From positions 1-20,039 of the forward strand of contig JBDRLU010000065.1 of assembly GCA_043812795.1 (NCBI GenBank): a stretch of DNA of 20,039 bases, in the 5' to 3' direction. The notes under the pieces were generated by a model. It ran no database searches and was not told where the DNA came from. It saw nothing but the letters and a program-made list of their open reading frames with translations. Of this stretch, positions 1 to 6,169 are shown in pieces (positions within the stretch are counted from its first letter, which is position 1; each line of letters starts with the position of its first letter). The stretch comes from JBDRLU01 sp043812795 (GTDB taxonomy: Bacteria > Chloroflexota > Dehalococcoidia > Dehalococcoidales > UBA2162). A program made the position numbers and the translations under genes.

Positions 1-2
1 GC

Positions 3-188
3 AAGCCATACACTGAATCCGTAGATGATTGCAATGGCGGATGGACAAAGGAAAACAGCCCTAAAGATTTTGAAGGCAGTCTCCATGCTTATAACACTAG
101 CACGGGAGAAAACAATGCGTCAACCAAGTGCAAACAGAACCTGGATATAGATGGCTTTTGCAAAAATTTCTTTAAGGTGGTACAATAG
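3..188 (+). CDS. Possible 3' end of an unidentified CDS (partial)
   Basis: One frame is open for 61 codons from the window edge to a TAG at 186-188. The translation is hydrophilic, rich in Asn, Ser, Thr and Lys, with four Cys, and could be the tail of an exported protein. I recognise no family. The pyr promoter lies inside its last 10 codons. An open frame of this length can occur by chance, so this is only a weak candidate. Otherwise bases 1-157 show nothing recognisable. Confidence 0.25.
   Translation, partial: KPYTESVDDCNGGWTKENSPKDFEGSLHAYNTSTGENNASTKCKQNLDIDGFCKNFFKVVQ
158..186 (+). promoter_or_regulatory. Sigma70-type promoter of the pyr operon
   Basis: A -35 box TTGCAA (158-163) is separated by 17 bp from a -10 box TACAAT (181-186). 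Transcription would start near 193, just upstream of the PyrR-binding stem-loop, as expected for an attenuated pyr leader of about 107 nt. Confidence 0.7.
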
Positions 189-209
189 TCGTAACTCAAA
201 AATCCTGAA

Positions 210-299
210 CCTTTAAGTTAGTCCGGCGAGACTAGCAAGGGGAATAAAGAGGAACTCCAGTAACGAGACCTCTTGCTAGCAAGGGCAAGAGGTTTTTTT
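210..299 (+). promoter_or_regulatory. PyrR-dependent transcription attenuator (pyr leader)
   Basis: The leader has three mutually exclusive structures. (1) A PyrR-binding anti-antiterminator at 210-240: lower stem CCTT (210-213) with AAGG (237-240), upper stem GTTAGTC (217-223) with GACTAGC (230-236), and the apical core TCCGGCGAGA that matches the conserved PyrR-binding loop of Bacillus-type pyr leaders. (2) An antiterminator in which 232-242 (CTAGCAAGGGG) pairs with 269-279 (CCTCTTGCTAG), 11 bp with one G-U pair. (3) The terminator hairpin at 269-299. By analogy with the known mechanism, UMP/UTP-bound PyrR stabilises structure 1, frees the terminator strand and stops transcription; with low uridine nucleotides the antiterminator forms. 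The next gene encodes PyrR, so the loop is autoregulatory. Confidence 0.88.
269..299 (+). terminator. Intrinsic terminator of the pyr attenuator, overlapping the pyrR ribosome binding site
   Basis: A perfect 8-bp stem, CCTCTTGC (269-276) with GCAAGAGG (285-292), has an 8-nt loop and is followed by seven T residues (293-299). The T tract abuts the pyrR ATG (300-302). The AGAGG of the 3' stem arm is the only Shine-Dalgarno-like sequence at a suitable distance (7 nt) from that ATG, so the terminator stem would also mask translation initiation in any read-through transcript. Confidence 0.85.
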
Positions 300-878
300 A
301 TGGCTGAAAAACTGATAATGACCCAGGGCGATATGCGGCGCAGCCTGGCTCGAATCGCCCATGAAATTATCGAGCGCAATAAGTCGGCCGAAGGTCTGGT
401 ACTAATCGGCATGCGCACCCGCGGCGTGCCTCTAGCCAGACGGTTGGCGGCAACTATCGAAGCCCTCGAAGGGATAAAAATACCCGTCGGTGCTCTGGAC
501 TTCAGTCTTTACCGGGATGACCGGCCGGCATCCGGTCCTCAACCTACGGTACAGCACACCGATATCCCCGCCAGTATTGACGATAAATCGGTCATCCTCG
601 TCGATGATGTGCTATATACCGGCCGCAGTACCCGGGCCGCCATGGATGCTCTTATCGACCTGGGGCGTCCCTGTTCCATCCAATTAGCTGTTCTTATCGA
701 CCGCGGCCATCGCGAGCTACCCATCCACCCGGACTACGTGGGTAAAAATATCCCTAGTGCCCGAGAAGAGGAAATACAGGTACGCCTGGTCGAAACCGAT
801 GGCACCGACGGAGTCTTCATCATGAATGACAACCAGAAGGCTCCGGTCAAGAACGGTGTGAAGAAGGAGACACCATGA
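300..878 (+). CDS. pyrR: Bifunctional pyr operon RNA-binding attenuator / uracil phosphoribosyltransferase PyrR
   Basis: A 192-residue protein, close to the usual PyrR size of about 180. PyrR binds pyr leader RNA in response to UMP/UTP and has weak uracil phosphoribosyltransferase activity. The PRPP-binding motif VILVDDVLYTGRST is at about residues 98-111, and the N-terminal part has the characteristic LIGMRTRGVPLARRL stretch (35-49). ATG 300 is chosen because the protein then begins MAEKLIM as family members do; an upstream in-frame TTG at 273 lies inside the terminator stem and would add an atypical extension. It is the first gene of the operon, directly behind its own target attenuator, and overlaps pyrB by an ATGA, which implies translational coupling. 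Confidence 0.95.
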   Translation: MAEKLIMTQGDMRRSLARIAHEIIERNKSAEGLVLIGMRTRGVPLARRLAATIEALEGIKIPVGALDFSLYRDDRPASGPQPTVQHTDIPASIDDKSVILVDDVLYTGRSTRAAMDALIDLGRPCSIQLAVLIDRGHRELPIHPDYVGKNIPSAREEEIQVRLVETDGTDGVFIMNDNQKAPVKNGVKKETP

Positions 879-2272
879 CGCTGGCAACGAGAAGTCTGGT
901 GACCATCGATGACCTCTCTAACGGGGAAGTTGAGGCCGTGTTTTCGCTGGCTGACGAAATGACCACGGCGCGGGACAAACAGCTCGGCCTCTGCCAGGGC
1001 AAAATTATGGCCAGCCTGTTCTTTGAGCCGAGCACCCGGACGCGGCTCTCTTTTGAAACGGCCATGCACCGCCTCGGCGGGAATGTTATCAGTGCCGTAG
1101 ATATCGGCGCCACCTCCCTGGCTAAAGGAGAAAGCATCGCCGATATGGCGCGGGTCGTCGGTAGCTACGCGGATATACTGGTTATCCGCCATCCCTGGGA
1201 AGGGGCAGCCAAAGTTGTCGCCGACTACGCCGGTATCCCGGTGATAAATGCTGGCGATGGCGGGCATGAACACCCTACCCAGACTTTATGTGACCTATAT
1301 ACGATTAAGAAGGAAAGAAAGACCATCAAGGGGCTGAAGATTGCCCTCTGGGGAGACCTCAAGTACGGACGGACGGTACACTCGTTGACCTACGCTCTGG
1401 CCCGTTTCGGCGCGACCATCCTGTTCCGTCCCGGCCCGGGTCTCGACATGCCTGAGCATGTTATCCGGAAGCTAGTTACCGAATATGGCGGCGAATTGAA
1501 AAAATACGAGGGTGCCAACCATGAACTGCAAGGGGGACACTTCCCTCTCGATGCGATTTACATGACGCCGAGCAGTCCCCACCAGCTGGCGATGATGCCT
1601 GACATCAGTGCCGAAGTCGAGCTAAAGACCGGTGTTGACGCTCTCTATGTAACCCGCCTGCAGCGGGAAAGACTTCCGGATAAGAAAGAGGGGGCCGGCG
1701 TAGAATATCCGACGGTCGATAAGAAATTTCTCAAGGGCAAGGCTTTCGAGCGGACGCTGGTGATGCATCCGTTACCCCGCGTCGATGAGTTGGCCTGTGA
1801 GATGGACGCTGACCCGAGAAGCATGTACTTCAAACAAGCGGAAAGAGGCGTCCCTATCAGAATGGCCCTCATCGCCCTTCTACTCGGCACCAGGGAGACA
1901 GTTATCCCTTCCGCAGAGACCTACCGAAAGATGGACTTCCCGGTTTACCGACGAGATTTCGGCCTGCGTTGCGCTAACCCGAGATGTGTCTCGGTACAGG
2001 AAACGGAGACCAAGTATATTAAGCCCGAATTTAAGGTGGTCAGCACGGCACCTTTAATTTTGAGGTGTATCTATTGTGAACACGAAACCCGGCCGGAGTA
2101 CGTCGCCAGTACCGAGTGGCACGAAGGTAAGGTTGAGTATAAAAAATATCATCTGGCGAGCAGCCACTGGACGAAAACAATCAAGCCAGAAAACCTGATT
2201 GTCTTTGGCTCGAAAAGCGATGCCGAAGGTCATGGCTTCAAACCGAGTCGTTTTACCGGAGAACGCCATTAA
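875..2272 (+). CDS. pyrB: Aspartate carbamoyltransferase fused to a C-terminal PyrI-like zinc domain
   Basis: Catalyses carbamoyl phosphate + L-aspartate to N-carbamoyl-aspartate, the committed pyrimidine step. At 465 residues it is about 155 longer than a normal catalytic chain. Catalytic motifs: FFEPSTRTR (49-57, carbamoyl phosphate binding), the 80s loop with K84, DGGHEHPTQTLCDLY (128-142) and HPLPRVDEL (298-306). An insertion of roughly 20 residues lies near 205-225. After about residue 345 the ATCase fold ends, and a tail carries C366-x4-C371 and C398-x2-C401 in the contexts CANPRC and LRCIYCEHE, matching the four-Cys zinc site of the ATCase regulatory chain PyrI. The PyrI nucleotide-binding allosteric domain is absent. 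About 50 further residues after the zinc site are unassigned. Starts at the ATGA overlap with pyrR. Confidence 0.93.
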   Translation: MTLATRSLVTIDDLSNGEVEAVFSLADEMTTARDKQLGLCQGKIMASLFFEPSTRTRLSFETAMHRLGGNVISAVDIGATSLAKGESIADMARVVGSYADILVIRHPWEGAAKVVADYAGIPVINAGDGGHEHPTQTLCDLYTIKKERKTIKGLKIALWGDLKYGRTVHSLTYALARFGATILFRPGPGLDMPEHVIRKLVTEYGGELKKYEGANHELQGGHFPLDAIYMTPSSPHQLAMMPDISAEVELKTGVDALYVTRLQRERLPDKKEGAGVEYPTVDKKFLKGKAFERTLVMHPLPRVDELACEMDADPRSMYFKQAERGVPIRMALIALLLGTRETVIPSAETYRKMDFPVYRRDFGLRCANPRCVSVQETETKYIKPEFKVVSTAPLILRCIYCEHETRPEYVASTEWHEGKVEYKKYHLASSHWTKTIKPENLIVFGSKSDAEGHGFKPSRFTGERH

Positions 2273-2291
2273 GAAAGATACGTCAGGACTA

Positions 2292-3608
2292 ATGAGGCCT
2301 TTGCTCATTAAAGGCGGACGGATAATCGACCCCGGCCAGGGGATTGACCAGACCGGCAGCTTACTTGTCGCCGAGGGTAAAATTAAGTGGCTAGGGAAAG
2401 GGAAGGAAACCCCACCCGAGTCCGATTGTGAAGTCCTCCCTGCCGATGGTCTGGTTGTTTGCCCCGGGTTCATCGACCTTCATTGCCACCTGAGAGAGCC
2501 GGGTTTTGAGGAAAAAGAGACCATCGCTACCGGCAGCGAGGCTGCGGCCAGGGGCGGCTTTACCACTATCTGCTGCATGCCCAACACCAACCCACCGCTG
2601 GATAACCCGAAGGCTATTGAATACGTTAAAGCCAAAGCCACCAAAGATGCTATCGTCCGCGTACTGCCTATCGGCTGTGTCACCAAGGGGAGACAGGGTA
2701 AGGAAATAGCCAATCTTCCCGAGCTGGCGGCGGCCGGTGTCATTGGCTTCAGCGATGACGGCGACCCCGTACCTAACGTACCGTTGATGCGCCAGACAAT
2801 GGAATACAGCCGAGACCTGTATCTGCCGGTTATCGACCACTGCGAGGATAAGACACGCACCAAAGGCGGCGTGGTCAACGATGGTGAGATATCTATTCAG
2901 TTAGGACTGCCGGGAATACCTGCCTCGGCGGAAGAAAATATCGTGACCCGTGATTTGGCGCTGGCGGAAATGACCGGGGGCTGGTTACACCTGGCCCATG
3001 TCAGTACTGCCGGTTCAGTGGCACTTATCCGTGAGGCCCGGGAGAAAGGCGTCTGGTTTACCGCCGAGGTCACGCCCCACCACCTCACCCTGACTGAAGA
3101 AATAGTGTCGGCCGCAGGTACTAACGCCAAAGTCAATCCGCCGTTACGGACAAAAAATGATGTGCAGGCTTTAGTTCAAGCGCTGAAAGACAACTTGATT
3201 GATATTATTGCCACCGACCACGCCCCCCACACCGAGGCCGACAAAAAACTCGACATGGCTAAGGCTCCCTTCGGCATCAGCGGCCTGGAAACGGCTCTGG
3301 GTAGCTTGCTGGGACTGGTCCACTCCGGAGCGCTACCGCTCACGCTGATTATCGCCAAGCTTACCAGCGAGCCATCCAAGATATTAGGTGAAAAGTGCGG
3401 CCAACTGGGCACTTTAGCCATCGGGGCCACTGCCGATATTACCATCTTCGACCCGGAGCAAGAATGGGTAGTCGACACCAGCCATTTTGCGTCAAAAGGC
3501 AAGAATACCCCGCTGGCAGGAACCACCCTGAAAGGCAAAGTAATCGCTACCATATTTGGCGGCAACATAGCCTATACGGATGAGAAAATTCTGAGAAAGC
3601 GAAAATAA
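2292..3608 (+). CDS. pyrC: Dihydroorotase (class I, PyrC)
   Basis: Zinc amidohydrolase that cyclises N-carbamoyl-aspartate to dihydroorotate, the third pyrimidine step. 438 residues, typical of class I enzymes. Seen: the HxH metal motif in DLHCHLREPG (H64, H66), the GFSDDGDP segment carrying the metal-binding Asp of Bacillus/Aquifex-type enzymes, DHCED, LHLAHVSTAG, and ATDHAPHT with the catalytic Asp. The start is ATG 2292, giving MRPLLIKGGRIIDP, the normal amidohydrolase N-terminus, with AGGA 5 nt upstream and a 19-nt gap from pyrB. An in-frame ATG at 2199 would overlap pyrB by 74 nt and add 31 unrelated residues. It is followed by a palindromic repeat before carA. Confidence 0.94.
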   Translation: MRPLLIKGGRIIDPGQGIDQTGSLLVAEGKIKWLGKGKETPPESDCEVLPADGLVVCPGFIDLHCHLREPGFEEKETIATGSEAAARGGFTTICCMPNTNPPLDNPKAIEYVKAKATKDAIVRVLPIGCVTKGRQGKEIANLPELAAAGVIGFSDDGDPVPNVPLMRQTMEYSRDLYLPVIDHCEDKTRTKGGVVNDGEISIQLGLPGIPASAEENIVTRDLALAEMTGGWLHLAHVSTAGSVALIREAREKGVWFTAEVTPHHLTLTEEIVSAAGTNAKVNPPLRTKNDVQALVQALKDNLIDIIATDHAPHTEADKKLDMAKAPFGISGLETALGSLLGLVHSGALPLTLIIAKLTSEPSKILGEKCGQLGTLAIGATADITIFDPEQEWVVDTSHFASKGKNTPLAGTTLKGKVIATIFGGNIAYTDEKILRKRK

Positions 3609-3623
3609 TAAATAAAAAGGAGA

Positions 3624-3710
3624 ATTTGAGAGGGACAATGCTGCCCCTCTCAAATAAAATCCTTCCCCTTCCCTTTAATAAAGGGAAGGGGATACAGGGG
3701 ATAGGATTTA
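3624..3710 (+). repeat. Palindromic repeat element, copy A (pyrC-carA gap)
   Basis: Two hairpins in the pyrC-carA gap. The first is an 11-bp stem, ATTTGAGAGGG (3624-3634) with CCCTCTCAAAT (3645-3655). The second has perfect 13-nt arms at 3665-3677 and 3679-3691 (CCCCTTCCCTTTA with its complement). The second hairpin is bounded by AAAATCC (3656-3662) and GGATTT (3704-3709), the same termini found in copies B and C. The right end also supplies the AGGA (3703-3706) that serves as the carA Shine-Dalgarno. Neither hairpin has a T tract on this strand, so I do not call it a terminator. Confidence 0.7.
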
Positions 3711-3714
3711 AAAG

Positions 3715-4803
3715 ATGACAAAAAAAGCGCTCCTGGTCCTGGCCAACGGTTCGGTGTATGAGGGCAATTCCCTTGGTGCTGAAGCGGATACCTTTGGTGA
3801 GGTCGTTTTCAATACCAGCATGACCGGCTATCAGGAAATTCTCACCGACCCATCCTATGCCGGACAGATTGTCGTGCCTACTTATCCCCTCATCGGCAAC
3901 TACGGCATCAACCCGGAAGATATCGAGTCGAGCCGGATTCAGGTACGTGGCTTTGTTGTCCGTGAAGAATGTCTCCAGCCGAACCACTTTCTGTGCAGCC
4001 GGACTATCCATACCTACCTGGCTGAAAATAATATTACCGGCATCAGCGGCATCGATACGCGGGCAATTACGCGCAAGCTACGTTCGGTAGGCGTGATGAT
4101 GGGACTCATCACTACCGAGAAGACCCCCCAACAGGCCCTCGAGGCATTGAAACAAGTACCTGATTATGGTTCGATTGATTTCGTCCGGCAGGTAACAACA
4201 GATACCATCTACCAGTGGCGGTCCGGCAGCGCCGACGCCCCTTATAACGTCGTCTTGCTCGATTGCGGCGTGAAATACAATATCATGCGCCTGTTAAGCC
4301 AGTTAGGGTGCCGGGTGACCGCCGTCCCCTGCACGACCTCAGCGGAAGAAATCATGCACCTGCAACCCGATGGCATTCTGCTTTCTCCCGGCCCCGGCGA
4401 CCCCGCCCTACTTGACTATGTGGTCGCCACCATCAAGCAGCTTGTCGGCAAGAAACCGATTATGGGTATCTGCCTCGGCTGCCAGCTTATCGGCAAGGCT
4501 TTCGGTGCCCGGACCTTCAAGCTCAAGTTCGGCCATCGCGGCGGCAACCACCCGGTACGTGAACTGGCAACCGGACGGGTGCATATTACGGCACAGAATC
4601 ACGGCTACGCCGTTAACCCGGATACTCTGCAAAACGGCTTGGAAATAACCCATATCAACCTGAACGACGGCACGGTGGAAGGGCTGCGTCACAGGGAACT
4701 GCCCGTTTTCTCCATTCAGTACCACTCCGAAGCCTCGCCCGGCCCCCTCGATAACACCTACCTATTTGAGAAATTTATCGAAATGATAAAGGAGAACAGG
4801 TAA
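3715..4803 (+). CDS. carA: Carbamoyl-phosphate synthase small (glutaminase) subunit
   Basis: Hydrolyses glutamine and channels ammonia to CarB for carbamoyl phosphate synthesis. 362 residues, the usual length. The N-terminal CPSase small-chain domain includes NTSMTGYQEILTDPSYAGQ; the C-terminal class I amidotransferase domain has the catalytic triad C253 (GICLGCQ), H337 and E339 (QYHSEASPGP). The residue two after the nucleophile's Gly-Leu context is Cys where E. coli has His (GICLGHQ); it is not a triad residue. ATG 3715 has AGGA at 3703-3706, provided by the preceding repeat. The stop TAA is immediately followed by the TTG of the next gene. Confidence 0.95.
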   Translation: MTKKALLVLANGSVYEGNSLGAEADTFGEVVFNTSMTGYQEILTDPSYAGQIVVPTYPLIGNYGINPEDIESSRIQVRGFVVREECLQPNHFLCSRTIHTYLAENNITGISGIDTRAITRKLRSVGVMMGLITTEKTPQQALEALKQVPDYGSIDFVRQVTTDTIYQWRSGSADAPYNVVLLDCGVKYNIMRLLSQLGCRVTAVPCTTSAEEIMHLQPDGILLSPGPGDPALLDYVVATIKQLVGKKPIMGICLGCQLIGKAFGARTFKLKFGHRGGNHPVRELATGRVHITAQNHGYAVNPDTLQNGLEITHINLNDGTVEGLRHRELPVFSIQYHSEASPGPLDNTYLFEKFIEMIKENR

Positions 4804-5085
4804 TTGGACCACAAAGAACAACTGCAGCAGGCCCTTGATGAGATACCCCACTTACGGGGGCTGAGCGTGGTCAGCCCGGAATACATCAGTTGGAAAGCCA
4901 GGGTTACTCGCCTGCTAAACGAGGCATATGGCGACGATTCTGCAGAGAGCCGCCGCTTTGCTAACGCCGCCGGCACCACCTTCCGCGTCGGCACACCCAC
5001 CGGCCGGCAGCAGGACTATGACTGGCAGCTCGATTGCTATGCGGACGTGCTGAAGTCACTGATACCCAAAGAGAAGATGTTTTAG
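4804..5085 (+). CDS. Small conserved-looking protein of unknown function between carA and carB
   Basis: 93 codons starting at TTG directly after the carA stop, with AAAGGAG (4788-4794) 9 nt upstream inside the carA 3' end, so translational coupling to carA is likely. The product is soluble, mostly helical in appearance and charged (IPHLRGLSVVSPEYISWKAR near the N-terminus, RRFANA in the middle). There are no Cys pairs, signal peptide or membrane segment; I recognise no catalytic motif. The stop at 5083-5085 coincides with the left edge of repeat copy B, so the original C-terminus could have been altered by the repeat. Tight spacing argues it is translated; a role in carbamoyl phosphate synthesis would be guesswork. 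Confidence 0.65.
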   Translation: MDHKEQLQQALDEIPHLRGLSVVSPEYISWKARVTRLLNEAYGDDSAESRRFANAAGTTFRVGTPTGRQQDYDWQLDCYADVLKSLIPKEKMF

Positions 5086-5196
5086 GGGGAAATCCCCCTT
5101 AGTCCCTTTCAGGGAGAACCCTTCAGGGTGAACCCCTTTTGCAAAGGGGGAAAATAATAGCTTCTCCCTTTAGTAAAGGGAGATTGAGAGGGATTT
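5084..5196 (+). repeat. Palindromic double-hairpin repeat, copy B (left of DUF559 gene)
   Basis: Begins with AGGGGGAAATCCCCCT (5084-5099, itself palindromic) and ends GAGAGGGATTTA (5185-5196), so the outer termini are AAATCCC and GGGATTT in inverted orientation. Inside are CCCCTTTTGCAAAGGGG and TCTCCCTTTAGTAAAGGGAG, separated by an ATAATAGCT linker. Compared with copy C it carries about 29 extra bases near 5106-5135 that hold a small ACCCTTCAGGGT palindrome. Its right end lies 9 nt before the DUF559 ATG. Confidence 0.8.
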
Positions 5197-5205
5197 AAAG
5201 GAATC

Positions 5206-5655
5206 ATGTTACCTTATAATGGGGCTTTAAAGCAGCTTTCCAGGCTACTTAGAGAGAATATGACCGATGCCGAAAAGTGTCTTTGGATGCAAATAAGGAT
5301 GAAACAATTAAGTGGCTACCAGTTCTACCGCCAGAAACCCATCGACGATTATATCGTTGACTTCTTCTGCCCGAAGGCAAAGCTGGTTATCGAAGTTGAT
5401 GGCAGCCAGCATTTCTCTGACGAGATGATTGAATACGACAGAATAAGGAATAAGTACCTGAGCAGTCTCGGTTTGAGGGTACTAAGATTTACCAACGCCG
5501 ATATAATGACGAATAGCGAGGGGGTACTTGAAAGCATATTTGAGAATATTGAAAAATCCCCCCTTAGTCCCCCTTTTTCAAAGGGGGAAATAGCAGCTTC
5601 TCCCTTTGTTAAAGGGAGACGGGAGAGGGATTTATCGGGATTAAAGGTGAGGTAG
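5206..5655 (+). CDS. DUF559 (Vsr-like, PD-(D/E)XK fold) endonuclease-type protein
   Basis: 149 residues. The first ~115 are a typical stand-alone DUF559 domain, related to Vsr-type mismatch endonucleases: N-terminal RLLRENMTDAEKCLW, then RQKPIDDYIVDFFC with D52, LVIEVDGSQH with E63, D65 and H69, and GLRVLRFTNADI. D52 and the E-x-D pair are the expected metal-binding acidic residues. The substrate is unknown. Residues from about 117 onward (KSPLSPPFSKGE and following) are translated from repeat copy C rather than from the conserved domain. The ATG has AAGGA only 3 nt away, which the end of repeat B and adjacent bases supply. Codon use is more AT-rich than that of carA or carB, suggesting insertion into the operon. 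Confidence 0.88.
   Translation: MLPYNGALKQLSRLLRENMTDAEKCLWMQIRMKQLSGYQFYRQKPIDDYIVDFFCPKAKLVIEVDGSQHFSDEMIEYDRIRNKYLSSLGLRVLRFTNADIMTNSEGVLESIFENIEKSPLSPPFSKGEIAASPFVKGRRERDLSGLKVR
5554..5634 (+). repeat. Palindromic double-hairpin repeat, copy C (inside the 3' end of the DUF559 gene)
   Basis: An 81-nt element starting AAATCCCCCCTTAGTCCC (from 5554) and ending GGGAGAGGGATTTA (5621-5634). Hairpin 1 is CCCCCTTTTTCAAAGGGGG, hairpin 2 TCTCCCTTTGTTAAAGGGAG, joined by an AAATAGCAGCT linker. It is collinear with copy B over its whole length apart from the B-specific insertion, and is read in frame as the last third of the DUF559 protein. Together B and C bracket the nuclease domain as direct copies. 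Confidence 0.85.
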
Positions 5656-5659
5656 AAAC

Positions 5660-6166
5660 ATGGAATCATCGGAAATATTAAACACGCTTAACCATATTTG
5701 GCAACGTGAGTTCAATGGGTTGGTCAAATTAGAGTTCTTGTCGTGGTGCCCGTGGGACCGCCGGAACAGCCTCAAGGATATTAACAAACCAGGCGTTTAC
5801 GTATTGGGGAAATTTAATTCAGAGAATTCAGTATCTGCAGATTTGCTTGATGAGTACGTTATCTACTTCGGAAAGACAAACCTAGGAAAAACCACTAGCC
5901 TTAAGGGTCGTTTGAATGCGTTTGATGGAGCTGCTTTCGGAAACGGTGCTCCTCACGCTGGAGGATATAATTATAAAGAAGCGTATGGGACTGACAAACG
6001 TGGCTTGCAAGTGGCGATTTGCCCAGTATATTGGACTCGCGAGAAAGACCTTTCCAGTGACCTAGCACATTTCGCAATTTCTTCAGTCATTACTCGTCTG
6101 GAAGTCTGTCTCAGGGGTCTTTACGTATATTCTTGGGGCAGATTACCAAGGTGTAATAAGGAGTAA
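5660..6166 (+). CDS. GIY-YIG family nuclease
   Basis: 168 residues. The GIY-YIG signature is present as G45-V46-Y47 and Y69-F70-G71 (IYFGKT), followed by the conserved Arg R84 (LKGRL) and a late Glu, E148 (RLEVCL), the expected catalytic set. The C-terminus SWGRLPRCNKE looks like an intact family ending, so the gene appears full length. Such small GIY-YIG proteins are presumed DNA endonucleases; the target cannot be told. ATG 5660 has GAGGT about 6 nt upstream, just beyond repeat C. Its last codons AAG GAG TAA form the carB Shine-Dalgarno. Base composition is noticeably more AT-rich than the flanking car genes, consistent with acquisition. Confidence 0.8.
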   Translation: MESSEILNTLNHIWQREFNGLVKLEFLSWCPWDRRNSLKDINKPGVYVLGKFNSENSVSADLLDEYVIYFGKTNLGKTTSLKGRLNAFDGAAFGNGAPHAGGYNYKEAYGTDKRGLQVAICPVYWTREKDLSSDLAHFAISSVITRLEVCLRGLYVYSWGRLPRCNKE

Positions 6167-6169
6167 CTT

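Noticed and set aside
273..299. N-terminally extended pyrR starting at TTG 273
   Set aside because: The extension lies within the terminator hairpin and T tract and gives residues not typical of PyrR; ATG 300 fits the family N-terminus.
734..1273. 179-codon open frame on the - strand
   Set aside because: Antisense shadow of pyrR/pyrB; no family resemblance, and the + strand frame is unmistakably PyrB.
2199..2291. Upstream ATG start for pyrC
   Set aside because: It would overlap pyrB by 74 nt and add 31 residues before the normal dihydroorotase start; ATG 2292 gives the expected MRPLLIKGGRIIDP.
5084..5634. Repeats B and C as a CRISPR array
   Set aside because: Only two long copies, separated by a gene, each self-complementary; no regular short spacers and no cas genes.
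5084..5655. Insertion sequence with a DUF559 transposase
   Set aside because: No DDE or HUH/Y1 transposase motifs and no target-site duplication I could identify; kept as nuclease plus repeats, with mobility only a hypothesis.
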